A DNA stretch of 64,000 nucleotides from Streptomyces morookaense (GCF_013030945.1 NZ_JABBXF010000001.1:1-64000), one strand, 5' to 3'. Shown: positions 40,757 to 48,209, counted from the stretch's first letter. Made by a program: numbers and translations. The notes: generated by a model not told the origin, from the sequence alone.

Positions 40757-41692
40757 TCAGCCGACGAGCACGTTGTTCAGGCGGGCGGCCGCCTTGCCGC
40801 CGAACAGGGCGAGACCGCAGTAGAAGTCGATGCGGGTGCGGTAGACGGGCTTGTCGTGAGCCTCGCCCAGGTCTGTTGCCTGGACTCCGCCGTTGGTCAG
40901 TCCGGAGACTCCGGCGTCGGCTTCGCCCGTGCCGAAGCGGACGGCGTAGATGTCGCCGGTCTGCTTCCCGCCGGTGCCCGTCGTCAGCGGCAGGACATCG
41001 GCCCCATCGAGCTTCTGTCCGGCGTCCAGGAGCGGGATGCCCTTCCACGTGACGGTGCGCTTGCCTGCGATCTCCTCGCGCAGGAGTTCGCCACCGCCGA
41101 GCCGGCGGAACCCGGACTCGATCTTGGCCCGGAGCGCGGCGTTCATGTACAGCGCGCCGTTGGAGCCGCTGATGCCGCGTACCTGTGCTGTCAGGGCATC
41201 CAGGGCGTCAAAGAAGTCATGGCCGTTGGCGACCGGGCCCGCTCCCTTTGCGTCCAGTACCTGAGCGCCGAACAGCCGCTTGCGCAGACCGTCGAAGCCC
41301 TTCGGGTTGACCTCCACGTCACCGTTGAAGAACTGGTCCGCGAAGTGGACCGAGGCAGCCTTGATCTTGAGCGTGGTCTGAACGGCACGCTGATCGTTCA
41401 GGTCACCACGCGTCTGCACAATGAACTTGTCCACGTCGGCATCGCCGCCGAGGATCGCCAGGGTTTCGATCCGCTGGTTCAGCGTGCCCGTGCTCTCCGG
41501 ATACGCCTCGTTCACCGCCCGGAAGGACACCCCGGGAAGCGTGGACTCCTCGTTGTACTTGAAGGCGTTGCCCGTCACCTGAATCAGCGGCAGCCGATCG
41601 AGGATCGGGGATTCCTGCACAAACATTTCAATGACGCCACGCTGCAACATGTCGGTAGAGAGCTTTGCAGATTCAGCAAGGGTGAGAGCCAT
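40757..41692 (-). CDS. Phage major capsid protein
   Basis: A 311-residue protein typical of tailed-phage major capsid proteins: ALTLAESAKLSTDMLQRGVI, the short N-arm VQESPILDRLPLIQVTGNAF, then YNEESTLPGVSFRAVNEAYP, GGDADVDKFIVQTRGDLNDQ and the C-terminal VRFGTGEADAGVSGLTNGGV. It is full length with no frameshift. It has an ideal Shine-Dalgarno, AAAGGAGG, six bases before the ATG and its own terminator. No scaffold, protease, portal, head-tail connector or terminase gene is present in the element. It may be a satellite capsid, a domesticated compartment protein or the last intact gene of a decayed prophage. Confidence 0.85.
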   Translation of the reverse strand: MALTLAESAKLSTDMLQRGVIEMFVQESPILDRLPLIQVTGNAFKYNEESTLPGVSFRAVNEAYPESTGTLNQRIETLAILGGDADVDKFIVQTRGDLNDQRAVQTTLKIKAASVHFADQFFNGDVEVNPKGFDGLRKRLFGAQVLDAKGAGPVANGHDFFDALDALTAQVRGISGSNGALYMNAALRAKIESGFRRLGGGELLREEIAGKRTVTWKGIPLLDAGQKLDGADVLPLTTGTGGKQTGDIYAVRFGTGEADAGVSGLTNGGVQATDLGEAHDKPVYRTRIDFYCGLALFGGKAAARLNNVLVG

Positions 41693-41698
41693 GAGTTT

Positions 41699-41740
41699 CC
41701 TCCTTTAAAGGCATGCAAATGTGGCGCTCACGCGAGCGCC
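41699..41740 (-). promoter_or_regulatory. Capsid gene ribosome-binding site and leader hairpin
   Basis: AAAGGAGG (41699-41706) gives near-maximal pairing with 16S rRNA. Just upstream is a hairpin GGCGCTCACGCGAGCGCC (41723-41740). A possible 28-codon leader frame starting MAYLSVSVGHV ends at about 41705. Confidence 0.65.
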
Positions 41741-41861
41741 GCCTAATTGCCGATGGCTGACATGACCCACAGAAACGCTCAAATAAGCCATGCGAGTTTT
41801 TCGCCTCCCTGCCGCTCTGGAAGGCGAGGGGAGGGGGCCACCCCCCTGGGGAAGCCGCACA

Positions 41862-42236
41862 CTATGACCGAATGGGCTTCGCATTCGCAGCAGCCCAACC
41901 ACCCGGTTGCCGCTTAGCGGTCTCGCGGTTGTGACACCGCGTGCACAGCGGACGGAGCCGGCTGAACGCGTCAGGATCGGCAACCCCTTGAGTCACCAAC
42001 TCACGCCGGGACAAAGGGAAATGGTCGGCAACCGTGGCCGTGCGACCGCACAGCAGACACCAACGGTTCCGGTACAGGTACGCCTTACGCGTGCGCTGCC
42101 ACCGTGTCCCGTAGCCGTTGGCCGCACTCGTCCCGCGCTGCTGTTCCGCCTCGCGTTGGTGCTTGGCACAGCGGCCACCCGTGGTCAGCTCGGGGCACCC
42201 GGGGACAGAGCACGGGGGGCGGGGCTTACGGGGCAT
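41862..42236 (-). CDS. HNH endonuclease
   Basis: A 124-residue HNH nuclease. Two N-terminal Cys pairs (CSVPGCPELTTGGRCAKH) resemble the zinc-binding lead-in of phage HNH proteins; NRWCLLCGRTATVADHFPL contains the first HNH block (Cys pair, DH) and RLRPLCTRCHNRETAKR the second, with the catalytic His/Asn. Phage HNH proteins of this kind assist terminase in DNA packaging, but no terminase gene is next to it. ATG 42236 starts at MPRKPRPPCS. Confidence 0.88.
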   Translation of the reverse strand: MPRKPRPPCSVPGCPELTTGGRCAKHQREAEQQRGTSAANGYGTRWQRTRKAYLYRNRWCLLCGRTATVADHFPLSRRELVTQGVADPDAFSRLRPLCTRCHNRETAKRQPGGWAAANAKPIRS

Positions 42237-42372
42237 GGGGGTACCTCCGAACTACGGAGGGGGTGAAGCATTCTTCGCCCCCGCAGTCTTCTTCACCAGG
42301 CGAAGAATTTTTCACCAGTCAATTCCTCGACATCGGTGGTGTCAGTGAGTTCCCTTGTGTTGGTCTTGGAGC

Positions 42373-42537
42373 ATGACAACAACGACCGGGAGCGGTAACA
42401 GCTCGATTAACACTCCAAAGTTCGAACTTCGCTGCGGTGGTCTGCACTTGACTGTTCAGCGCATCCCTAGATGGTTGGTGGGCGGTCTCGCCACTGCCAC
42501 GGGAAGCGGGCTCGCGGCATGGATCACATCCCGCTGA
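42373..42537 (+). CDS. Tiny membrane protein, copy 1 of a tandem duplication
   Basis: A 54-residue protein with a polar N-terminus and the conserved block FELRCGGLHLTVQRIPRWLV followed by a hydrophobic segment GGLATATGSGLAAWITSR to the end. The second copy is 100 nt downstream. Conserved coding in both copies supports real translation. Function unknown; a single-helix membrane peptide, holin-like or toxin-like, is possible. Confidence 0.6.
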   Translation: MTTTTGSGNSSINTPKFELRCGGLHLTVQRIPRWLVGGLATATGSGLAAWITSR

Positions 42538-42639
42538 CACACGCCGCCATGTCAGGGGGCGCTGCGCGGAGCCCACCATTCGGCGTAAGGCGGGGTGTGT
42601 GTGTTTGGTCGTACAGCGATCCCGTGCTGTCCTACCGCC

Positions 42640-42792
42640 ATGAAGCGAACGAGCGACATAGCCGAACCCCCACACCTCGAACTCCGTTGCGGTGGACTGA
42701 ACTTGACCGTTCAGCGCATCCCTAGATGGCTGGTGGCAGCTCTCGCCACAACCACCGGAAGTGGGCTAGCAGCGTGGCTCACGTCGCGCTAA
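42640..42792 (+). CDS. Tiny membrane protein, copy 2 of a tandem duplication
   Basis: A 50-residue paralogue of the preceding gene: LELRCGGLNLTVQRIPRWLV then AALATTTGSGLAAWLTSR. Differences between the copies are mostly synonymous or conservative, suggesting selection on the protein. It overlaps the end of the frameshifted HNH gene by 14 nt on the opposite strand. Confidence 0.6.
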   Translation: MKRTSDIAEPPHLELRCGGLNLTVQRIPRWLVAALATTTGSGLAAWLTSR

Positions 42793-43121
42793 CACCGAAC
42801 TCGGTACGCGTCTTGAGCTGGTGGCACTCGTGGCACAGCACTTGGACGTTCGAGTCCACGTCTTCACCGCCGAGGGACAGCGGGCGCACGTGGTCCACGT
42901 CCACCCCGTCCGCGGGGGAAGTCACCCAAGCACCAGTCGCACCAGGCCGAGCCCCGTTCCTGCACTCGCCGGCGAAGCCTCGCAGCAGCGTCCCGGCGGT
43001 TCGCCCGTCGCCTGCCCCGTGCTCGTCGGGTGCGGACGCTCGGGCGACCCTCGTACGCCCCGTGGTGCGTCTTGCAGCGTCCTCGGTGTGTGGCGGGCTC
43101 GGTGCAGTCGATACAGCGCAT
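42779..43121 (-). pseudogene. HNH endonuclease gene with a frameshift at a run of five Gs
   Basis: The first part reads MRCIDCTEPATHRGRCKTHH and continues to GSAWCDWCLGDFP. In another frame the second part reads ADGVDVDHVRPLSLGGEDVD, then NVQVLCHECHQLKTRTEF. Joined, they make a normal HNH nuclease with both Cys pairs and the DH motif. The switch occurs at the homopolymer 42914-42918 (GGGGG on plus). Removing one base restores a protein of about 113 residues. It may be a decayed gene, a sequencing error or a slippage-dependent gene. Confidence 0.75.
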
Positions 43122-43152
43122 GTGCGTCCCCCTGGTGGTGGTCGTCGTTGTG

Positions 43153-43251
43153 TGCCCGCCCCCGGACTCGAACCGGGGAACTCTGCGGAATGCGTACGGA
43201 TCTCCCCGAGGGGGCCGGTACCGCGCACCTCTAGCCGTTGGGTCAGCGGGC
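43153..43251 (-). other. tRNA-like sequence with normal acceptor and T arms but no normal anticodon arm
   Basis: On the minus strand the 5' GCCCGCT pairs with GGCGGGC before a discriminator A, and the T arm CCCGGTTCGAGTCCGGG is perfect; the D region CCCAACGGCTAGAGGT also looks tRNA-like. The roughly 48 bases between D and T arms cannot form a standard five-pair anticodon stem with a seven-base loop, but contain a CCCC/GGGG hairpin. No CCA is encoded. It may be a pseudo-tRNA, an att remnant or a structured RNA. Confidence 0.5.
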
Positions 43252-43719
43252 TTGCATGTCCTCGCCGGCTCGGGGCCAGTCCGGACACGGTGGGGACCGC
43301 ACGCGCTTACAGCCCCTTTCGGCGCCCCCGATCAAGAGGCGGTTACTCATGGGCGGTGCGGTCCCCGCACGTTGCCTCACGACCCCTGCGGCCACCCCCG
43401 AGTAACGCGGGGGCGCGTGGTGCACGGGCAACGCTGGTTCCGAGAGTCGGGCACTCAGTCCGCCAAGGTTCCCCCTCGGGGTGGGTGCGCGGTAATCCCG
43501 CTCTCTCGGTGCGATCAGTAGGGACGGACGAGTTCCTAGGGGCGTCACCGTTGCTGCGGTGCACCTGGTGCGGTCTCGTCGCGCTCCGCTTCCGGGAGTA
43601 GTAGGGACGGACGGATTCCCGCTGGTCGGTCCCCCGGTGGCGCAGTGCCGTTTGAGGTACCGGTCTCTCTTTCTTTGTATTTTTTCTATGTGTTCTAAAA
43701 AAGTGGTGTAAACCGTCAC
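43243..43719 (-). CDS. Doubtful hypothetical protein with AT-rich start
   Basis: A 158-codon frame from GTG 43719: TVYTTFLEHIEKIQRKRDRY is encoded by unusually AT-rich DNA, then the frame runs through the repeat copies (GNPSVPTTPG) into Pro/Arg-rich sequence and the tRNA-like region. A promoter-like TTTACA, 18 bases, TAGAAA lies inside the first codons on the minus strand. Real coding, if any, is probably limited to the N-terminus. Apart from this frame, the tRNA-like sequence and two repeat copies, the interval 43122-43817 shows nothing else. Confidence 0.2.
   Translation of the reverse strand: MTVYTTFLEHIEKIQRKRDRYLKRHCATGGPTSGNPSVPTTPGSGARRDRTRCTAATVTPLGTRPSLLIAPRERDYRAPTPRGNLGGLSARLSEPALPVHHAPPRYSGVAAGVVRQRAGTAPPMSNRLLIGGAERGCKRVRSPPCPDWPRAGEDMQAR
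43519..43620. repeat. Two GGGA-TTCCC repeat copies left of the recombinase
   Basis: TAGGGACGGACGAGTTCC (43519-43536) and TAGGGACGGACGGATTCCC (43602-43620) match the four copies upstream of the recombinase gene at 45605-45821. Confidence 0.7.
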
Positions 43720-43817
43720 TCCAACACCACTCAGCCTGCTGTAGAGCAGTCCGGAGCGAGCCCTGAGCCGGCGGGGCCCGGGGGAAGCCCCGTACGCCTG
43801 CCTGCGGGCACGACAAG

Positions 43818-43848
43818 GCCCCGGACGGCCAAGTGATCGTCCGGGGGC
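43818..43848 (-). terminator. Terminator after the serine recombinase gene
   Basis: GCCCCGGACG pairs with CGTCCGGGG around a ten-base loop, about 20 bases past the recombinase stop in the minus direction. Confidence 0.6.
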
Positions 43849-43868
43849 GTCCGCAGCCCCCAGAGGCC

Positions 43869-45596
43869 CTATGCGGCTGCGGATATCGCGCCCTGTTGGA
43901 GCCGCGCGCGGGCACCAGGCGCGGGGGCGTGCTCGGGGTTGTTCTCGTGTTCGACTTCCGCAGCGACGGCGGCGAGTTCCTCAATAACGGGCTCAAGGTC
44001 CCCGGTGATGGTGAACTCAACGCGTCGCAGGTCGAGTGTGCGCCACCCGCCCTTGGTGCCGCGCTTGACCGCCAGGTGGGCACCGCTGTCAATGAGCATG
44101 GCTCGCTTGCCCTCAGTGTCCGCCGCCTGCCACTCGTCGGCGAAGGTGCGGCCCGTGGAAACGACCTCACGCCGGGGCTCGCGCTTCTCCCGGGACTCCA
44201 GCTCGGCCAAACGCGCTTCAAGGGCATCCGCGCGGCGCTGCCAAGCAGCCATACCGGCTTTGGACTTGCGGCGGCCCTTCTGCTCGTCGTGCTCCTCCAT
44301 CTCCGCAACGGTCGCGTCGATCTCCGGCTGAGGGTCGTACCCCGGTATCTCGGTGACGCGGGCGATCTGCACCGGTCCGGCAGTCCGCAGGAACTCGGCG
44401 GTCACGTACTCGTCCACCCACGTGGCGCGGACGGTGGCCGGAGCATCGCAGTGCGTCCCGTACTTGTAGGACGAGCACCCGTAGTTCCCCGAGGACTTGT
44501 TGAGGTACATGCGGCCGCCGCACCCGTCGCAGTGGATGACGCGCAGCAGCAGCGCCGGCGAGTCCTTACGGCGGGGCGCCTTCTCTGCTGTCGGCTTCGG
44601 CGTGATCAGTACGGCGACCTGGTCGAACTCTTCCCGCGTGAGGATCGGTTGCGTGGTGGCCATGACTGGGTTGCCCTGGTCGTCCCGCACAGGCTTGCGG
44701 GCATGCATCTTCCAGCCCAGGAGCGTCGGGTTCTTGAGCATGTTCCGGATGGTCTCCGACACCCACTGTGCGGGCCGCTTCTTCGGCTCGGCGTTCTCGG
44801 TGGCGTCCCGGGTATCTGCGTCGGTGGTGCCCTTGTTCCTCGCCTTGTACGCCTTCCAGTGCTCGGAGGGGGGCAGTACGCCGTCACGGTTGAGTCCCTG
44901 TGCGATGGCGTGCAGGGTCTTGCCGGACACCAGCTCGGCAATGATCCGCTCAATGACGTTGACCGCATCTGGGTCAGGGACAAGCGTCCAACCGCTCCCG
45001 CCATGCTCCTTGGGCATGGGGGAAGGCAGGTAGCCGTACGGGGGACGGCCGCCGCCACGCCAGCGCAGTTCCATCCGGCGCATGGCTGCCTGTGCCCCGG
45101 TGACGCGGTCGCTGATGCTCTGCGTCTCCACCTGCGCTGCGAACGCGAGCATCATCATCATGAGCTCGGACGTGGGGTCCATCGGGTTGCGGAAGTCGAA
45201 CACCAGCCGACCCCCGCCGATGCCCTCGGCGAACACGAGCATCTTGCGATGGGTCCGCGCCCACTTCGCGAGATCGTGCATGTCCGCCATGGACCGGATG
45301 GCACGGTCGAAGCGCCACCACACCAGGGCGTCAAAGTCATCGGGACGTGCGAGCCACCCGCCGAGCTGAGGACGGTCGAACGGTCCGATCTTGGAGGCGG
45401 ACACGTCCAGGTCGACCGCTTCGCGCAGCGCGTCGCCTCCGCCGAAGTCGATCCCGAGTGCTGCCGCTGCTATGTCGTCGGCCTCGCGCTGCCGCTCGGG
45501 ACTGGTCGTCTCATCCGTCCGAACCGACAGGCGGACGCACCGGACCCCGCGCAGGGTCTCGGCGAACACGGTTCCTACAGTTGTGTTGCTCCCCAT
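43869..45596 (-). CDS. Large serine recombinase (site-specific integrase)
   Basis: A 575-residue large serine integrase. The catalytic Ser is Ser24 in CVRLSVRTDETTSPERQREA; DALVWWRFDRAIRSMADMHD is the second resolvase-domain block. The recombinase domain (GGGRPPYGYLPSPM, LNRDGVLPPSEHW), a zinc ribbon with four Cys (CDGCGGRMYLNKSSGNYGCS then HC) and a coiled coil (RRADALEARLAELESREKR) follow. It should integrate and excise the element between att sites. ATG 45596 is chosen because the fold starts there; the frame is open 85 codons further upstream through a degenerate repeat, and a longer product cannot be excluded. Confidence 0.92.
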   Translation of the reverse strand: MGSNTTVGTVFAETLRGVRCVRLSVRTDETTSPERQREADDIAAAALGIDFGGGDALREAVDLDVSASKIGPFDRPQLGGWLARPDDFDALVWWRFDRAIRSMADMHDLAKWARTHRKMLVFAEGIGGGRLVFDFRNPMDPTSELMMMMLAFAAQVETQSISDRVTGAQAAMRRMELRWRGGGRPPYGYLPSPMPKEHGGSGWTLVPDPDAVNVIERIIAELVSGKTLHAIAQGLNRDGVLPPSEHWKAYKARNKGTTDADTRDATENAEPKKRPAQWVSETIRNMLKNPTLLGWKMHARKPVRDDQGNPVMATTQPILTREEFDQVAVLITPKPTAEKAPRRKDSPALLLRVIHCDGCGGRMYLNKSSGNYGCSSYKYGTHCDAPATVRATWVDEYVTAEFLRTAGPVQIARVTEIPGYDPQPEIDATVAEMEEHDEQKGRRKSKAGMAAWQRRADALEARLAELESREKREPRREVVSTGRTFADEWQAADTEGKRAMLIDSGAHLAVKRGTKGGWRTLDLRRVEFTITGDLEPVIEELAAVAAEVEHENNPEHAPAPGARARLQQGAISAAA

Positions 45597-45604
45597 GCTC
45601 TTTG

Positions 45605-45821
45605 TGGGGAGCAACGGTTGCCCGGAGGCATTGACCTGCGCAGATGTCGCCGCATGTCCCTGTTGCATGCCGCTGGTAGGGACCAGTGAATTCCCGGCAC
45701 CCGCTGCTACGTCGCACTTCTCCATGCGGGCCGTAGGGACGGAGAGATTCCCAACGCCTCCGACCGTGAGCCCTGCTACATCGCTCTTCTCCATGCCCTC
45801 CGTGGAGAGCAGAGGTTGCCG
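45605..45821. repeat. Degenerate tandem repeat upstream of the recombinase gene
   Basis: Four copies of a 19-bp motif with inverted ends: TGGGGAGCAACGGTTGCCC (45605), TAGGGACCAGTGAATTCCC (45677), TAGGGACGGAGAGATTCCC (45734) and TGGAGAGCAGAGGTTGCCG (45803). Spacings are 72, 57 and 69 bp, and each is preceded by a CATGC-containing segment. They could be recombinase or regulator binding sites. Confidence 0.75.
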
Positions 45822-45860
45822 GGACCGCTTGACCTGCGAGGACGCCACCATGGGCCGACC

Positions 45861-45884
45861 ACTCCAGAACTATCACTCTGGAGT
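45861..45884. promoter_or_regulatory. Inverted repeat at the right edge of the element
   Basis: ACTCCAGA, eight bases, TCTGGAGT: perfect arms in a relatively AT-rich patch between the recombinase upstream region and the chromosomal repeat. It may be part of the recombinase promoter or the attachment site. Confidence 0.4.
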
Positions 45885-45952
45885 TTCGGGGCTTCGCGAA
45901 ACCGGGCCTGTGCCCCGGACCCCGGGGTGGCTGCTCGACGTTGCCGGGGTTG

Positions 45953-46045
45953 TGCCCCGTCAGGGGCGCTGGGGGTCCCCCCAGCGGTAGCTGGGGGAGG
46001 AACTGCGCGACCAGCCACCGCGGGCCCGCAGCCGACTGGTCGACG
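45953..46045. repeat. Dispersed palindromic repeat, half-element, variant B
   Basis: GCCCCGTCAGGGGCGC followed by the nested hairpin block TGGGGGTCCCCCCAGCGG and the core GGAACTGCGCGACC. It lies between the mobile element and nfi and marks chromosomal sequence. Confidence 0.88.
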
Positions 46046-46081
46046 GTTCCGGGGGCGGCAACCCCCGGTGAACGGCGCCCC

Positions 46082-46786
46082 CTACGCCCCCCGAAGCGCC
46101 GCACGGCACAACGCATCCGCCGCCCGCGTCGTCTCCGGCAGCCGGAACCCCCGTGCCAGTCGCAGCACCTGCGCGCACGCCCCGTCCAGGCTCACCCGGT
46201 GGCCCACGGACACGAACACCGGCTTCACCCCCTCGCGGGTGCGCAGCGCCCGCCCCACCTCCTCCTCCCCGTCGAGCAGCGGCGCCGTATCGCCCCGCAG
46301 GGGCCCCGGCTGGTCGTAGCGGAAGGTGAACGGGTTCTTCGCGACCCCGACGGTCGGCAGGCCCGTCAGCACGCCCAGGTGGCTCGCCAGGCCGAAGCGG
46401 CGCGGGTGCGCCAGGCCGTAGCCGTCGCAGACGACCAGGCCCGGCTCCACGGCGAGGCGGTCCAGCGCGGCCAGCACGGTGGGGATCTCACGGAACGCCA
46501 GCAGGCCGGGCACATACGGGAAGCTGACCCTGCCCACGGCCGTCGCCCGCCCCACGACCTCCAGCGTGGCCGCGTCCAGCGCCACGGCGGCCGCGGCGAC
46601 GACGTCGCGCTCGTCGTCGTAGGCGACGTCCACGCCCACCGCGACCAGCGGCGCGTCCGGCGCCGGGCCGGGCTCGTCCAGGATCACACGGCTGCGCAAC
46701 TCGTCCTGGACGGCTGTCGCTTCCGCCTCGGTCGTGGGCCAGTCGGGCGGCACACCGCGGGACGTATCGGTCATGGCACTGGTCAT
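46082..46786 (-). CDS. nfi: Endonuclease V
   Basis: A 234-residue DNA repair nuclease that nicks DNA 3' to deaminated bases such as hypoxanthine. Motifs: VGVDVAYDD with the first catalytic Asp, LAFREIPTVLAALDRL, VVCDGYGLAHPRRFGLASHL with the second Asp, and VGVAKNPF. ATG 46786 has GGGAA five bases upstream; ATG 46774 is the alternative. A 40-bp divergent region separates it from the YciI gene. Confidence 0.92.
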   Translation of the reverse strand: MTSAMTDTSRGVPPDWPTTEAEATAVQDELRSRVILDEPGPAPDAPLVAVGVDVAYDDERDVVAAAAVALDAATLEVVGRATAVGRVSFPYVPGLLAFREIPTVLAALDRLAVEPGLVVCDGYGLAHPRRFGLASHLGVLTGLPTVGVAKNPFTFRYDQPGPLRGDTAPLLDGEEEVGRALRTREGVKPVFVSVGHRVSLDGACAQVLRLARGFRLPETTRAADALCRAALRGA

Positions 46787-46826
46787 AGTGGTTCCCACGC
46801 TACGGCACGGGCGTAGCCTGTCGATC

Positions 46827-47126
46827 ATGTTCGTAATGGAGCTGACGTACATCGCGCCCATCGACCGCATCGAGGCCGCACTGCCGGAGCACGTCGCCTG
46901 GCTGGATTCGCACTACGCCTCCGGGGTCTTCATCGCCTCCGGGCGCAAGGACCCGCGGGACGGCGGCATCATCATCGCCCTCGGCGACGACCGGACGAAG
47001 ATCGAGGAGATCGCCAAGAGCGACCCGTTCAGCGTGGCGGGGGTGTGCGAGTACACGATCACGAAGTTCTTCGCGACGAAGACCGCCGAGCCGCTGGAGC
47101 AGTACCGCGAGACGCTGCCGTCCTGA
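46827..47126 (+). CDS. YciI family protein
   Basis: A 99-residue YciI/DGPF-fold protein: MELTYIAPIDRIEAALPEHV, the His in AWLDSHYASGVFIASG and GGIIIALGDD are typical. Members are small ferredoxin-like proteins with putative active-site His/Asp and often uncertain roles. TAGCCT at about 46814-46819 ends seven bases before ATG 46827, suggesting leaderless expression. ATG 46836 is an alternative start. Confidence 0.85.
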   Translation: MFVMELTYIAPIDRIEAALPEHVAWLDSHYASGVFIASGRKDPRDGGIIIALGDDRTKIEEIAKSDPFSVAGVCEYTITKFFATKTAEPLEQYRETLPS

Positions 47127-47129
47127 CCG

Positions 47130-48209
47130 TCACCGTCCGGATCGCCCCAGCCGGGCGATCCGGCCCTTCTCCCCCGCCGCCCAGCAGCCGCCGTCCGGGG
47201 CGCAGGCGACGGTGTCGTACGAGCCCGTGTCGAAGCCGTGCCAGCTGCGGCCGCCGTCCGTGGTGAGGTCGCTGCCCGTCGGGCCGACGGCCACGGCCGT
47301 GGTGCGGCTGTGCGGCAGCCAGGCGGCGCCGGAGCGGTAGGCGGCGGGCGGGAGTGCGGCCGCGGCCCAGGTGGTCCCGCCGTCGCCGCTCGCGGCGGCG
47401 GCGTGCGGGGACGGCTGCCCGGCGCGGTAGTCGCCGCCGACGGCCAGCCCGTGCGTGCGGTCGCGGAAGGCGAGGGCGAAGACGCCCCGGGCGGGGTCGC
47501 CCGCCGGTACGGGAGTGGCGGAGGCCGTCCAGGTGCGGCCGCGGTCGGTGGAGTGCAGGACGCGGGAGACGGCGCCGCCTCCCGTGGCGATCCACGCGTC
47601 GTGGCGGCCCGAACTCGCCACGCACTGGCCGCTCGCCGCGAAGGCGGCCTCGCCGGGCAGGGCCGACGGCATGCCGGCGGAGGGCAGGACGTGCCAGCTG
47701 CGGCCGCCGTCGCCGGTGCCCAGGACGCGGAAGCGTCCGTCGACGGGGTCGCCGAGGGCGATGCCGTGCCGGTGGTCGAAGAAGGTCATGCAGTCGTAGA
47801 AGGCCTTGGGGTCGGTGTTGCGGAAGGCCTCCGTCCAGGTGCGGCCGGCGTCGTCGGTGCGCAGGATGCGGGAGGCCTCGCCCTCGCCGATGGCCAGGAC
47901 CACGGCGTGCCGGGCGTCGAAGGCCTTGACGTCGCGGAACTCCAGTCCGCCCGCGCCGGGCGGGGAGACGGTGCGCCAGCGGCGGCCGCCGTCACGGGTG
48001 AGCAGCACGGTGCCCTTGGTGCCGGCGACCCACGCGGTGGACCGGCTCACGGCCGCGAGCCCGCGGAAGCGCGCGTCGGTGCCGGCCGGCCGGGCCTCCC
48101 AGGACCAGGAGGGGTGCGGGGCGGCGGCCTGGGCCGGTGCCTGGAGAAGGAGCCCGCAGACGGCTGCGGCCAGTGCGGCCAGGCCGCGTCCCATCGTCCG
48201 ACTTGTCAT
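47130..48209 (-). CDS. Secreted Asp-box (BNR) beta-propeller protein
   Basis: A 359-residue protein with a Sec-like signal (GLAALAAAVCGLLLQAPAQA). It carries six Asp-box repeats of the S/T-x-D-x-G-x-x-W type: TRDGGRRWRTV, TDDAGRTWTEA, TGDGGRSWHVL, STDRGRTWTAS, SGDGGTTWAAA and TTDGGRSWHGF. This predicts a beta-propeller of the sialidase-like or Ycf48-like kind. Streptomyces homologues are often labelled oxidoreductase, but no cofactor site is visible. The start is set at ATG 48209. Extracellular function unknown. Confidence 0.82.
   Translation of the reverse strand: MTSRTMGRGLAALAAAVCGLLLQAPAQAAAPHPSWSWEARPAGTDARFRGLAAVSRSTAWVAGTKGTVLLTRDGGRRWRTVSPPGAGGLEFRDVKAFDARHAVVLAIGEGEASRILRTDDAGRTWTEAFRNTDPKAFYDCMTFFDHRHGIALGDPVDGRFRVLGTGDGGRSWHVLPSAGMPSALPGEAAFAASGQCVASSGRHDAWIATGGGAVSRVLHSTDRGRTWTASATPVPAGDPARGVFALAFRDRTHGLAVGGDYRAGQPSPHAAAASGDGGTTWAAAALPPAAYRSGAAWLPHSRTTAVAVGPTGSDLTTDGGRSWHGFDTGSYDTVACAPDGGCWAAGEKGRIARLGRSGR

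Larger units (their letters stand above)
37198..45890. mobile_element. Integrated element with serine recombinase and a lone phage capsid gene
   Basis: Its limits are inferred. The left end lies between the DapA-like start (37133) and the terminator at 37198; the right end lies just past the recombinase upstream region, before the chromosomal repeat at about 45,953. Contents: small conserved actinomycete proteins, a short GntR, XRE/DUF5753 with DUF6879, a phage major capsid protein, two HNH genes, tiny membrane proteins, a tRNA-like sequence and a large serine recombinase. No portal, terminase, prohead protease, tail, relaxase, FtsK/TraB or replication gene is present. It resembles a phage satellite or a degraded prophage. 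Attachment sites were not resolved; serine recombinases leave only very short shared cores. Confidence 0.75.

Noticed and set aside
43153-43251. A functional tRNA gene.
   Set aside because: No standard anticodon stem and loop can be drawn; reported only as tRNA-like.
45597-45851. An 85-residue N-terminal extension of the serine recombinase.
   Set aside because: It consists of translated degenerate repeats (GNLSVPT, QPLLPT) and lies before the normal start of the resolvase fold; kept only as a possibility.
37150-45880. Matching attL/attR: GGGCCG(C/A)CC occurs near both ends of the element.
   Set aside because: The resemblance is only about 13 of 18 positions and could be chance in GC-rich DNA; large serine recombinase sites share just a very short core.
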